NCBI GenBank assembly: GCA_026389265.1
Contig: JAPLIE010000123.1
Coordinates: 1 to 41,381 of the forward strand
Source: Cyanobacteriota bacterium
GTDB taxonomy: Bacteria; Cyanobacteriota; Cyanobacteriia; PCC-6307; Cyanobiaceae
Length of the DNA: 41,381 bases
Direction: 5' to 3'
In this document: one piece after another, positions 23,659 to 32,163 of the stretch
Layout: each line of letters opens with the position of its first letter
How positions within the stretch are numbered: position 1 is the first letter of the stretch
The notes under the pieces: model-generated
The model's input: only the letters and a program-made list of their open reading frames with translations
Told to the model about the DNA's origin: nothing
The model's database searches: none
Program-made: the position numbers and the translations under genes

Positions 23659-25959
23659 ATGAAGTTCACGGTCGCTGACCTGCTTGACCAGCTGACGAAC
23701 ACGGAGCCCATGCCCCTGCAGGATCTGGAAAAGGCCCTTACCCTGGACAGCGAGGTGGAGCGTCAGCAGTTGCGCATCGGCCTCGATGCTCTGGTGCGTT
23801 TGGCGGTGGTAACGGAATCGGAGGCCGGACTCCAGCGGCTGGACCATACCGATCTGGTGCCTGCCCGACTGCGCTGTTCCAGCAAGGGTTTCTGTTTCGC
23901 CCTTCGGGACGACGGTGGCGAAGACATCTACATCCGCGACCATCAGCTCAATCACGCCTGGAACGGCGACCGGGTTCTGGTGAAGATCACCCGGGAGGGG
24001 GGCCGCCGCCGCTCCCCCGAAGGAGGGGTTCAATGCATTCTGGCCCGGGACACCACGAGCCTGCTGGCTCAAGTGGAAGCGCGCGACGAAGAACGCCTGC
24101 TGGCCATTCCCCTCGACGACCGGCTCCTTACCAGCATCGAACTGCCGTTCGACGACCGCAGCCATGCGGACGCTGCCGGGGAGACGGTGGTGGAGGTCAG
24201 CATCGATCGCTTCCCGGTTGGTCAATTCGCTGCCCGTGGGCATGTGGCCCGCAGCCTCCCGGTGCGGGGTGGTCCCGCTGCCGACCGGGATCTGCTGCTA
24301 ACCAAACATCACATCCAGGGACGGCAACCGGCACCCCGCGCCAGCCTCCGTCATCTGGAGGAGAAGGAACGCCGCGATCTCACGGCCCTGGCGGTGCTGC
24401 TGCCGGAGAGCTGGAACGGCGTGGATGCGCCCTCCCTACCGGGCCTATCCCTCGAAGCCCGGGAAGAAGGGGGCTGGCGTCTCTGGGTCCATGCCCCGGC
24501 GGTGGCCGAGCGCATCAGCCCTGGCAGTGCCCTGGACACCTGGCTGAACCAGCAAGGCGAGGCCATCTGTGCCGGTACCCAATGGCTTCCCCTGCTGCCC
24601 CCCGCCCTCGACAAGGCTTCGGCATGGAGGGTCGGAGAACGGAATGAGGCCGTGTCCGTGGCTCTGGAGCTGAGCAGCGAAGGGGATCTGGAGCACTTTC
24701 GCTTCTGCCTGAGTTTGATCAAACCCTCTGCCCGTCTGGATTCGGCCGCCCTGGTGGCACTGGCGGAACGCAAGCCCAAGGCCCGCACGGTGCCCGCTGC
24801 CCTTAAGCCGCTGAAGGAACATCTGCCGCTGGTTGAGAGCCTGCTCACAGTGGTGGGCCTGCTACGCAGCCGCCGGCTTGAGACCGGATCACCAGATCTG
24901 GATCTTGCCAATCCGGCCATCGAGAGCCTCGGCGACCTGCGGATTCCGCTCCCCGATGCCTCTCGGGAGGGCTGGCTGGTTCAGCTTCCAGGCGACGAGC
25001 CCATGGGCCTGTTGCGTGAGGCCGTATTGGTGGCCCATCGCGCCCTGGGGCACCACCTCGCCGCCCTCCAGCTTCCGGGGCTGTTTGCCCGCAACAACCC
25101 GCCCGAAACCGATGACCTCAATGAGGTTGCCAAGGCGGCCCTCGCCCTCGAGATCCCCCTGGAGCTGAGTGCTGAAGGCAACGCCGATGCCGGCGAACTC
25201 GCCGCCGCCTTCGCCGCGACGGACCGCAGCCGCGCCCTTCAGAACCTGCTCCGGGGCAGCATGCAGCCCGTAGAGCTCGATAGCCAAAGCGGACCCCATG
25301 CCGTGGCGGGCGAGGCCGAGGCCTATGCCTCTTGGTGCTGCCCCGGCCTCCACTACACCGACCTCTGGAACCAGCTGCTGCTGGCCACCCTGCTCTCCCA
25401 GGGGAAGGACCGGCCCAGCGTGCGCCACAAAAGTGGGGTCGATCTAGCCAGCGACGCCTGCCATGGCAGCACCGACTGGCCGATTCTCACCCCATCCCAG
25501 CTGTCTCCATTCCAAGAAGCCCTTGCCCATGGACTGGCCAAACGGCTCAACGCCCGCAACCGATTCATGCTTGAGTTTCAGGCGGATGTGTTGGCCATGG
25601 CCCAGTCCCGCTACGCCGAACCCCTGGTGGGCCAGACCCTGACCGGTGTGATCAGCGGGGTACAGAGCTATGGCTTCTTCGTGGAGGTTCCCCCCTCCCA
25701 AGTGGAGGGCCTTGTGCACGTGAGCTCTCTCAAGGACGACTGGTACGAATACCGCTCGCGCCAAAATCGCCTGGTGGGGAGGAAAAACCGCCGCGTCTAC
25801 TTGGTGGGCGACCGGGTTGAGGTGGAGATCCAGAAGGTGGACGCCCTGCGTCACCAGATCGATCTGGCAGTGGTGCTGCCCGAGTCGGGTGAGGAAGCTC
25901 TTGTCGCGACGAACGGCGTGAAGGATGGCGCGGAAACGCTCGTTCTCGCCCCCCTCTGA
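23659..25959 (+). CDS. RNase II/R (RNB) family protein with apparently lost catalytic residues
   Basis: The 766-residue protein has the RNase R/II layout: an N-terminal helix-turn-helix-like part (1-60), cold-shock-type OB folds (about 65-225), an RNB core (about 232-580) and a C-terminal S1 domain (about 655-740, GQTLTGVISGVQSYGFFVEV). Family landmarks in the core are readable: ERRDLTALAV, LWVHAPAVAERISPGSALDTW and LPLLPPALDK. Active enzymes have a DxxDxDDA cluster after RxDLT; here residues 250-266 read ESWNGVDAPSLPGLSLE, without the paired aspartates. The family HFTSPIRRYxDLxxHR segment is SWCCPGLHYTDLW (558-570), losing both arginines. It may therefore bind but not cut RNA. ATG 23659 is chosen for the MKFTVADLLDQL opening; the longer open frame upstream looks non-coding. 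Confidence 0.85.
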   Translation: MKFTVADLLDQLTNTEPMPLQDLEKALTLDSEVERQQLRIGLDALVRLAVVTESEAGLQRLDHTDLVPARLRCSSKGFCFALRDDGGEDIYIRDHQLNHAWNGDRVLVKITREGGRRRSPEGGVQCILARDTTSLLAQVEARDEERLLAIPLDDRLLTSIELPFDDRSHADAAGETVVEVSIDRFPVGQFAARGHVARSLPVRGGPAADRDLLLTKHHIQGRQPAPRASLRHLEEKERRDLTALAVLLPESWNGVDAPSLPGLSLEAREEGGWRLWVHAPAVAERISPGSALDTWLNQQGEAICAGTQWLPLLPPALDKASAWRVGERNEAVSVALELSSEGDLEHFRFCLSLIKPSARLDSAALVALAERKPKARTVPAALKPLKEHLPLVESLLTVVGLLRSRRLETGSPDLDLANPAIESLGDLRIPLPDASREGWLVQLPGDEPMGLLREAVLVAHRALGHHLAALQLPGLFARNNPPETDDLNEVAKAALALEIPLELSAEGNADAGELAAAFAATDRSRALQNLLRGSMQPVELDSQSGPHAVAGEAEAYASWCCPGLHYTDLWNQLLLATLLSQGKDRPSVRHKSGVDLASDACHGSTDWPILTPSQLSPFQEALAHGLAKRLNARNRFMLEFQADVLAMAQSRYAEPLVGQTLTGVISGVQSYGFFVEVPPSQVEGLVHVSSLKDDWYEYRSRQNRLVGRKNRRVYLVGDRVEVEIQKVDALRHQIDLAVVLPESGEEALVATNGVKDGAETLVLAPL

Positions 25960-25986
25960 CCGGGCGCCCCAGCCCCACCTTCCGGC

Positions 25987-26676
25987 ATGCCTACCATCAA
26001 CTCCGCTGCAGCACCGGTGGTCCTGGCCGTCTCCGGTGCATCGGCACAACCGCTGGCCCAACGGGCCCTGCAGCTGCTCCTGGAAGCCGATGTGGCGGTA
26101 GAGATGGTCACCAGCCGTGGAGCCATCGGTGTCTGGCAGGCGGAACTGGGGTTGAGGGTTCCCTCGGAACCGGAGGCTCAGGAGCGGTTCTGGCGTGAAC
26201 GCACCGGCTGCGACAGCGGTCAGCTGCGCTGCCATCGCTGGAACGATCAGGCGGCCGCGATCGCCAGCGGCAGCCACCGCACCCGGGGGATGGTGATCCT
26301 CCCCGCCAGCATGGGAACGGTGGGCCGCATCGCCTCCGGCGTGGCGCTGGATCTGATTGAGCGCGCCGCCGATGTGCACCTCAAGGAAGGACGCCCCTTG
26401 GTGATCGCCCCGCGGGAGCTGCCCTGGAATCTCGTGCATCTGCGCAATCTGACCCGGTTGGCTGAAGCCGGTGCCCGCATCGCGCCGCCGGTGCCGGCCT
26501 GGTATCACCAGCCCCGCACAATTGAGGAAATGGTCGACTTTCTGGTGATCCGCGTCTTCGATGGCCTCGACCTCGAACTGGGCTCGTTGAACCGCTGGCA
26601 GGGGGCTGCCCTGGGAGCCCACCCCACAGGCCAGGATCGGCAGCAGCCCAGCTCCCTGCCCCCCGTCGAGCCCTGA
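25987..26676 (+). CDS. ubiX: Flavin prenyltransferase UbiX
   Basis: UbiX adds a dimethylallyl group to FMN, making the prenylated flavin used by UbiD decarboxylases. In cyanobacteria that supports plastoquinone-9 synthesis from 4-hydroxybenzoate. The 229-residue protein has the FMN-binding opening VVLAVSGASAQPLAQRAL, the central PASMGTVGRIASGVALDLIERAADVHLK segment (read here as two parts, PASMGTVGRIASG and DLIERAADVHLK), PLVIAPRELPWN, and PPVPAWYHQPRTIEEMVDF near the end. The usual GASGA motif is GASAQ here, a mild change. The C-terminal 25 residues are a Gln/Pro-rich tail beyond the family core. It lies 27 bases behind the RNB gene and may share its transcript. Confidence 0.93.
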   Translation: MPTINSAAAPVVLAVSGASAQPLAQRALQLLLEADVAVEMVTSRGAIGVWQAELGLRVPSEPEAQERFWRERTGCDSGQLRCHRWNDQAAAIASGSHRTRGMVILPASMGTVGRIASGVALDLIERAADVHLKEGRPLVIAPRELPWNLVHLRNLTRLAEAGARIAPPVPAWYHQPRTIEEMVDFLVIRVFDGLDLELGSLNRWQGAALGAHPTGQDRQQPSSLPPVEP

Positions 26677-27335
26677 ACCTGATCCGACGCCTGCTGCTGC
26701 TGCCCCTGCTGGCGCCCCTGCTCGCCCTGCTGGTGACCGGTGCGCTCAACACCAGGCCCAAGATGGCGTTGCGACTGCTCACCTGGCAGAGCCCTTCGCT
26801 GCCCCTCGGGGCCTGGATCGCTGTGGCGGCGGCTGGCGGCAGCGCCCTCAGCGCCGGGGGCACCGCCCTGGCCCTGCGGGATCCGGGGCCGGGAGTGCGA
26901 CGCCGGGTGCGTCGAGAGCCGGAGCGAGAGGAACCATGGGAAGGCTCCGCCGGCTTCCCCTGGGGACGGCCCTGGAGCGACGAGCGGCCTGAATCGGCGA
27001 GCCGGCGAGCCGGCAGCGACCAGCGCAGCCGGAACGCGGGAGCGAATGGGAACGAGAACCTCCGGGAGATTGAGCAACCACAGGCCTGGCGGCAGGCAGC
27101 CTCAGCCGGTCCCGACAGGGCACCCGGCGAGCCACCGCCCACCCTCTCGGTTCCCTACCGGGTGATCCGGCGCGGCCGGGCTGAATCTCCCTACGAACCC
27201 ATGAGCTCCGAGGCGGCGGGGCGTCAGGCTCGCAACGATCGCGGCGGCTGGTCCCGGCAGGGAGAGCAAGGGCACAGCGCCGACCCCGTGCCCGCTAGCG
27301 ATGACTGGGGAAGCGACACGCTGGAGGATTGGTGA
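26673..27335 (+). CDS. LapA-like small membrane protein with charged tail, probable CTG start
   Basis: The region reads as a LapA/DUF1049-type protein: helix 1 (LIRRLLLLPLLAPLLALLV), a short loop ALNTRPKMALRLLTWQSPSL, helix 2 (LGAWIAVAAAGGSALSAGG), then about 150 residues rich in Arg, Glu, Pro and Ser. No ATG, GTG or TTG precedes helix 1; the first GTG (26733) would cut it off. CTG at 26673 overlaps the ubiX TGA by exactly the four bases of an ATGA junction with A replaced by C. I therefore propose CTG as start (220 residues, M-N-L-I-R-R-L). If GTG 26733 is used, the product is 200 residues with one helix. LapA proteins in proteobacteria affect lipopolysaccharide assembly; the role here is unknown. 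Confidence 0.6.
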   Translation: MNLIRRLLLLPLLAPLLALLVTGALNTRPKMALRLLTWQSPSLPLGAWIAVAAAGGSALSAGGTALALRDPGPGVRRRVRREPEREEPWEGSAGFPWGRPWSDERPESASRRAGSDQRSRNAGANGNENLREIEQPQAWRQAASAGPDRAPGEPPPTLSVPYRVIRRGRAESPYEPMSSEAAGRQARNDRGGWSRQGEQGHSADPVPASDDWGSDTLEDW

Positions 27336-27369
27336 GGGAACCCCGGGCAAAGATGGTCGCTGGAATCCC

Positions 27370-27375
27370 TAGAGT
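27370..27375 (+). promoter_or_regulatory. Candidate -10 element of the DUF2996 gene
   Basis: TAGAGT lies 36 bases before the GTG start of the DUF2996 gene, giving an expected leader of about 24 bases. The 70-base gap has no other gene. The same hexamer occurs at 23358 and a close variant (TAGACT) before fba. Confidence 0.3.
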
Positions 27376-27405
27376 TCGCTCCAGAATCTGCCGACCAGCT
27401 AACCG

Positions 27406-27987
27406 GTGACCGAGAGCCCCAGCCCCGCCAACCCCGGCCCCGGCACCCCACCGCCGGCATCCGCAGCCAAAGCCAGCGAACCGACAACACCCTCAGCCTC
27501 GGTCGGCGAAGGTGCGGCAAAGGTGCGTGCGGCCGCGGACACCGCCCCAAAGGTTGCTTCCCCTGCGCCTGGCGCCGATGCCAAGCCCGCCGCCGCTGCC
27601 AAGCCTGCGGCCAAGGCGAAGCCACCGGCGCCGGAGGAGCAGCCGTTTGAGCGCTTCGTGCCCGATCTACTGCTGCCCGCCATTGCCATGGAATGCCGCA
27701 CCTACGGAGGTCCCGCACCGGAGCTGAGCTTCCATCAGGGTCCGATGCCGGTGGTGGGCAGCGATTGCTGGATGGTGGAGGGCCAGCTACCCGGAGAGCG
27801 CCGCTTCTGGCTCTGCTTTACCAACCCCGACATCCAGGCGTCCAAGACCGTGGCCGTGGCGGAAGCGGGAGCTGAGCCGAGTCTGCTGGAATCCTTCCTG
27901 ATCGATGAGCGCAAGACGACTCTGGCGCTACTGGTGTCCCGGCTGGTGCAACGGCTAAACGGCCAGAAATGGCTGGGGCCCAACTGA
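27406..27987 (+). CDS. DUF2996 family protein (cyanobacteria and plastids)
   Basis: The 193 residues split into a disordered Ala/Pro/Lys-rich N-terminal half (1-78) and a compact C-terminal domain. The domain opens QPFERFVPDLLLPAIAMEC and continues with LSFHQGP, CWMVEGQLPGERRFWLCF, NPDIQASKTVAVAE and a very conserved-looking end: ESFLIDERKTTLALLVSRL then QRLNGQKWLGPN. I recognise this as DUF2996, a family restricted to oxygenic phototrophs whose function I cannot state. It starts with GTG at 27406. It sits 76 bases before acsF on the same strand, which fits a role around photosynthesis but does not prove one. The low-complexity N-terminus varies freely between relatives. Confidence 0.82.
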   Translation: MTESPSPANPGPGTPPPASAAKASEPTTPSASVGEGAAKVRAAADTAPKVASPAPGADAKPAAAAKPAAKAKPPAPEEQPFERFVPDLLLPAIAMECRTYGGPAPELSFHQGPMPVVGSDCWMVEGQLPGERRFWLCFTNPDIQASKTVAVAEAGAEPSLLESFLIDERKTTLALLVSRLVQRLNGQKWLGPN

Positions 27988-28028
27988 GGCAGGCCTTTAC
28001 ATCCCAGCGGAAACGCAGGGGCGCCCTC

Positions 28029-28034
28029 TACGAT
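28029..28034 (+). promoter_or_regulatory. Candidate -10 element of acsF
   Basis: TACGAT lies 35 bases before the acsF ATG, in a 76-base gap after DUF2996. It matches the TAnnaT pattern, but no clear -35 box is visible. acsF would then have a leader of about 25 bases. Confidence 0.3.
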
Positions 28035-28063
28035 GACTGGATCAGACGTTTGTAGCCAGAGCG

Positions 28064-29179
28064 ATGGTGCCTCCCGCCGCCACAGCCTCCACCAGCGTCC
28101 AAGGCTCGCCCCAAGTCCCCGTGTCGGTCGGCAGCCCGTCGGCTCCGGCTGTGAAGGATCCCGCCAAGGACACGATCCTCACACCGCGCTTTTACACCAC
28201 AGATTTCGACGCCATGGCGGCGATGGATCTGCGCCCGAACGAAGCAGAACTGGAAGCGATCTGCGAGGAATTCCGCAAGGACTACAACCGTCACCACTTC
28301 GTTCGCAACGAAGAATTTGAAGGGGCCGCCGACAAGCTCGATCCCGAGACCCGCAAAGTGTTCGTCGAGTTTCTCGAGCAGAGCTGCACCTCTGAGTTTT
28401 CCGGCTTTCTGCTCTACAAGGAGCTGAGCCGCCGGATCAAGCAGAAAAACCCGCTCTTAGCCGAGTGCTTTGCCCACATGGCCCGCGACGAAGCCCGCCA
28501 CGCCGGCTTCCTCAACAAGTCGATGGCTGATTTCGGGCGGCAGCTCGACTTGGGCTTCCTGACCGCCAACAAGGCCTACACCTACTTCAAACCGAAATTC
28601 ATCTTCTACGCCACCTATCTTTCTGAAAAGATTGGCTATTGGCGCTATATCGCCATTTACCGCCACCTCGAGAAACACCCCGAAAGCAAGATCTTCCCGA
28701 TCTTCAACTTCTTCGAGAACTGGTGCCAAGACGAGAATCGCCACGGCGATTTCTTCGATGCCTTGATGAAGGCCCAGCCCGACACCGTGCGGGGCTTCAC
28801 CTCAAGGCTGTGGTGTCGCTTTTTCCTGCTGGCCGTTTTCGCCACCATGTATGTGCGCGATGTGGCACGCAAAGAGTTCTACGAAGCCCTCGGCCTCGAT
28901 GCCCGCGAGTACGACAAAGAAGTGATCATCAAGACTAACGAAACCTCGGCCCGCGTCTTCCCCGTGGTGCTCGATGTGGAAAATCCCCGCTTCTGGGTCC
29001 GCTTGGAGCGGCTGGTTCACAACAACGAGGCCCTCAGCGCCGTGGATGCTGCCGATGGCCCCGCCCCGATCAAGGCCCTGCACAAGCTGCCCTTCTGGGC
29101 AGCGAATGGTTTCGAAATGGCCAAGCTCTTCCTGATGGCACCGATCCGCAGCGAAGCCTTCCAGCCGGCGGTGCGCTGA
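28064..29179 (+). CDS. acsF: Mg-protoporphyrin IX monomethyl ester (oxidative) cyclase AcsF
   Basis: AcsF is the oxygen-dependent diiron enzyme that forms ring E of chlorophyll, making protochlorophyllide from Mg-protoporphyrin monomethyl ester. It works with the small partner Ycf54 in cyanobacteria, which is not in this window. The 371-residue protein has diiron ligands in [12 protein letters not shown] (E111), [10 protein letters not shown] (E143, H146) and [11 protein letters not shown] (E224, H227), an intact set. Residues 1-35 are Pro/Ser/Ala-rich and variable, and the conserved part starts at [19 protein letters not shown] 28064 is the only sensible start. tldD begins four bases after its stop, suggesting joint transcription. 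Alternative low-oxygen copies of acsF exist in some cyanobacteria; only one is seen here. Confidence 0.97.
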   Translation: MVPPAATASTSVQGSPQVPVSVGSPSAPAVKDPAKDTILTPRFYTTDFDAMAAMDLRPNEAELEAICEEFRKDYNRHHFVRNEEFEGAADKLDPETRKVFVEFLEQSCTSEFSGFLLYKELSRRIKQKNPLLAECFAHMARDEARHAGFLNKSMADFGRQLDLGFLTANKAYTYFKPKFIFYATYLSEKIGYWRYIAIYRHLEKHPESKIFPIFNFFENWCQDENRHGDFFDALMKAQPDTVRGFTSRLWCRFFLLAVFATMYVRDVARKEFYEALGLDAREYDKEVIIKTNETSARVFPVVLDVENPRFWVRLERLVHNNEALSAVDAADGPAPIKALHKLPFWAANGFEMAKLFLMAPIRSEAFQPAVR

Positions 29180-29182
29180 GCC

Positions 29183-30616
29183 TTGACCCTCTCCACCCTC
29201 AGCCCGGCCGCTCCCTTCCACGACGAAGGCTGGATCCGGCGTCTCGAACCCCTTCTCGCCGCCGGCCGGGCCGCCGGTGCCGACCTGGTGGAGGTGTTTC
29301 TTGAACGCACCGACCATCTCGGCGTCTTGGCTGAACAGGACACCATCACCAGCGTGAGCCCAGCCTTCGGCATGGGGGCTGGCCTGCGTGTGTTCCGGGG
29401 AGACCGGGACGGCTTTGTGTCGACCAACGACCTCAGTGAGAGCGCTCTCCATGCCGCTCTCGATGAGGCCTTGGCGATGCTGGAACTACGTCGCAACGCC
29501 TCAGTAGGCCTTGGATCCTTCGAAGGGCTTGGCAATCTGCGAGATTTCGCGGTGGCTAAACAACCTTGGCTGGAAAGCTGCCCGGATCTCACCGAGGCCA
29601 CAGCCCGGCTCCTGGAGGGCACTCATGATCTTGAGCGCCACGGCAGCTATCTGCAGGCCCGGCGCGGCAGCTACGCCCGCAACTGGCAAGAGGTTCTGGT
29701 CGTCGCCAGCGACGGTACCCACGCCCGCGACATCCGGCTGCATCAGACGCTGGGCCTCTCTGTGCTAGCTGCCGATGGCGACCATCGCGCCAGCCTGAGC
29801 CGTCGCTTCGGCACCACCGACAACCCCGACGATCTGCGTCACTGGGATGGGGAGTCCGCCGCCATCGACCTCTGCGCCAGTGCCGCCACGATGCTGTATG
29901 CCGATTACGTCGAAGCTGGACAGTTCCCGGTGGTGTTGGCGAATCGTTTCGGCGGGGTGATCTTCCACGAAGCCTGCGGCCACCTGCTGGAAACCACCCA
30001 GGTGGAACGGGGCACCACCCCCTTCGCCGACAAGGTGGGCGAGTTGATCGCCCATCCCGCCGTGACCGCGATCGATGAAGGATCCAGCAACGGAGCCTTC
30101 GGATCCCTGGACATGGACGATGAGGGCATGGAACCTCAGCGCAGCGTGCTGATCGAGAACGGCGTTCTCAAGCACTTCCTCAGTGACCGAGCTGGCGAAT
30201 TGCGCACCGGTCATCGGCGCACCGGTAGCGGCCGCCGCCAGAGCCATGCCTTTGCAGCAGCCAGTCGCATGCGCAACACCTTCATCGCCGCCGGACCCCA
30301 CAGTCCGGAGGAACTGATCGGCTCCATCGATCAGGGGCTGTACTGCAAATCGATGGGTGGCGGCAGCGTCGGCCCCACCGGCCAGTTCAACTTCGCGGTG
30401 GAGGAGGGCTATTTGATCGAAGACGGCCAGCTCACCCGACCGGTGAAGGGTGCCACCCTGATCGGGGAGGCCAAGGAGGTGATGCCCCGAATCTCGATGT
30501 GCGCCAACGACCTCGAACTGGCGGCGGGGTTCTGCGGCTCGGTGAGCGGCAGCGTCAATGTCACGGTGGGACAGCCGCACATCAAGGTGAATTCGATCAC
30601 GGTGGGTGGGCGTTGA
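29183..30616 (+). CDS. tldD: TldD family metalloprotease subunit
   Basis: TldD with TldE forms a heterodimeric zinc protease that degrades unfolded or modified peptides; in E. coli it processes microcin B17 and CcdA. The 477-residue protein carries the active-site motif HEACGH (262-267) in GGVIFHEACGHLLETTQ, and the C-terminal AGFCGSVSGSVNV segment with the third-ligand cysteine. It begins with TTG at 29183, three bases after the acsF stop; no ATG nearby gives a full N-terminus (MTLSTLSPAAPFHDEGW). tldE follows at once. No microcin or other modified-peptide gene is visible beside it, so the substrate is unknown. Confidence 0.94.
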   Translation: MTLSTLSPAAPFHDEGWIRRLEPLLAAGRAAGADLVEVFLERTDHLGVLAEQDTITSVSPAFGMGAGLRVFRGDRDGFVSTNDLSESALHAALDEALAMLELRRNASVGLGSFEGLGNLRDFAVAKQPWLESCPDLTEATARLLEGTHDLERHGSYLQARRGSYARNWQEVLVVASDGTHARDIRLHQTLGLSVLAADGDHRASLSRRFGTTDNPDDLRHWDGESAAIDLCASAATMLYADYVEAGQFPVVLANRFGGVIFHEACGHLLETTQVERGTTPFADKVGELIAHPAVTAIDEGSSNGAFGSLDMDDEGMEPQRSVLIENGVLKHFLSDRAGELRTGHRRTGSGRRQSHAFAAASRMRNTFIAAGPHSPEELIGSIDQGLYCKSMGGGSVGPTGQFNFAVEEGYLIEDGQLTRPVKGATLIGEAKEVMPRISMCANDLELAAGFCGSVSGSVNVTVGQPHIKVNSITVGGR

Positions 30617-30618
30617 CC

Positions 30619-32076
30619 ATGGAGGCAACGAGTTCAAGCCCCGACAGGCCGCTCTCCAACCGGAATGAACTCACCGGAGAACAGTCGGTGGGAGATCTGG
30701 AGGACGGCCACCTCGAAGCCCCCCGGTTGCAGGAGACCGTGGCGGCCATGGCCCGCAGGGCTGGCGTTCGCCAGTGGGATCTTGGCGCCGCCTGCAGCAG
30801 CGACCGCTCCGTGCAGGTCGATCGCGGAGAGGCCAAACAGCTCAAGGCGGCTCAGCGTCGTTCGATCACCGTGCGGGTGTGGAACGAGGCCAATCGGATC
30901 GGCATCACCAGCACCTCCGACCTCTCCGAAGCAGGGCTGGCTCGCGCCCTCGCGGGGGCCAAAGCCGCCAGTGCCTTTGGCAACGAGGACGAGACCCCCG
31001 CCTTCTCCCCCCTCGCCACGGCTCCCCTGCCAGCACTGGTGCAGCCCCTGCGCCCCTCCCTCGGCATCCTGAAACTGCTGGCCACCCTCAAGGAGGCGGA
31101 AGCCGATCTGCTCGGCCGCCACCCCGCCATTGCCACCGTGCCCTACAACGGCCTGGCGGAGCGAAGTAGCGAGCGGATCTACCTCAACAGCGATGGGGCC
31201 TGCCGGCAGCAGAGTCTCACCACCGCCAGCGTCTACCTGTACGCCCGGGCCGAGGAAACCGGCCGCAAACCCCGTAGCAGTGGTGCCGTGAGGCTGGCCT
31301 ACGGCGCCGATTCGCTGGATGTGACGGGCTGCATCGAGGAAGCGGCCGAGCGCACGATCGCCCACCTCGACTACGGCCCGATCCCCACGGGTCAATACAC
31401 CTGCGTGTTCAGCCCCGAAGCTTTTCTCGACCTGATCGGGGCCTTCAGCAGCCTCTTTAATGCCCGCGCCGTCCTTGATGGCGTGAGCCTCTCAAGCCGC
31501 GATTCCCTCGGCCAGGCCCTCGCTGTTCCCTTCCTGGCCATCCACGACAACGGACTGCATCCGGGCAATATCGGAGCGTCTGCGTTCGATGGCGAAGGCA
31601 CACCAACTCGGCGCCTAAGTCTGGTGGAAGGTGGTGTGCTCAGGCATTTCCTCCACTCCGAAGCCACCGCCCGGGCCTTTGGGGTTGAACCCACCGGCCA
31701 TGCCGGCATGGGGGCCAAGGCGAGCGTGGGGCCGAACTGGTTCGAAGTGGGCCCCTCACCGGAGAGCGGTGGCGGAGCCGCCGACCTCGACCGCTTCTTG
31801 GCTAGCCGCAACGGTGGCCAAGGCCTGGTGGTGATCGACTCTCTCTCAGCGCTCCATGCAGGTGTGAAGGCCAGTCAGGGATCCTTTTCGCTTCCGTTCG
31901 ACGGCTGGTTGATCCGCGATGGTGAACAGCGTTCCATCGATGCGGCCACGGTGGCCGGCGATATCCGCACCGTTCTGCAGAGCCTGCTGGGCTTTGAGGG
32001 AGCAGCGAAGATCACCCCCGATGGCCTCTGCCCGTGGGTCTGGGTGGAAGGGCTCGCCGTGACCGGCGACGCCTAA
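30619..32076 (+). CDS. tldE: TldE/PmbA family protease subunit
   Basis: TldE (PmbA) is the partner of TldD and lacks the HExxxH zinc motif, as this protein does. The 485 residues show the family N-terminal region (VRQWDLGAACSSDRSVQVDRG, given here across residues near 50-70), LNSDGACRQQSL, and the C-terminal core LFNARAVLDGVSLSSRDSLG with GEGTPTRRLSLVEGGVLRHF. It starts at ATG 30619, two bases after the tldD stop; TTG 30613 is an alternative. A variable 45-residue N-terminal extension is present. Its TAA stop is part of a TAAGAT hexamer that may be the -10 box of fmt. Confidence 0.92.
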   Translation: MEATSSSPDRPLSNRNELTGEQSVGDLEDGHLEAPRLQETVAAMARRAGVRQWDLGAACSSDRSVQVDRGEAKQLKAAQRRSITVRVWNEANRIGITSTSDLSEAGLARALAGAKAASAFGNEDETPAFSPLATAPLPALVQPLRPSLGILKLLATLKEAEADLLGRHPAIATVPYNGLAERSSERIYLNSDGACRQQSLTTASVYLYARAEETGRKPRSSGAVRLAYGADSLDVTGCIEEAAERTIAHLDYGPIPTGQYTCVFSPEAFLDLIGAFSSLFNARAVLDGVSLSSRDSLGQALAVPFLAIHDNGLHPGNIGASAFDGEGTPTRRLSLVEGGVLRHFLHSEATARAFGVEPTGHAGMGAKASVGPNWFEVGPSPESGGGAADLDRFLASRNGGQGLVVIDSLSALHAGVKASQGSFSLPFDGWLIRDGEQRSIDAATVAGDIRTVLQSLLGFEGAAKITPDGLCPWVWVEGLAVTGDA

Positions 32077-32079
32077 GAT
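32074..32079 (+). promoter_or_regulatory. Candidate -10 element of fmt, overlapping the tldE stop
   Basis: TAAGAT is built from the tldE TAA stop and the next three bases. It would give fmt a leader of about 78 bases. The match to TAnnAT is good; no -35 box is evident. Confidence 0.25.
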
Positions 32080-32163
32080 GACGGCCGCCGTGCCCCCGGG
32101 GCTGCGGCTATCGCTGCTCAGCCACCCGTCAGGTTGCAGCCTGGATCCTGGATCCGAGCGCTC

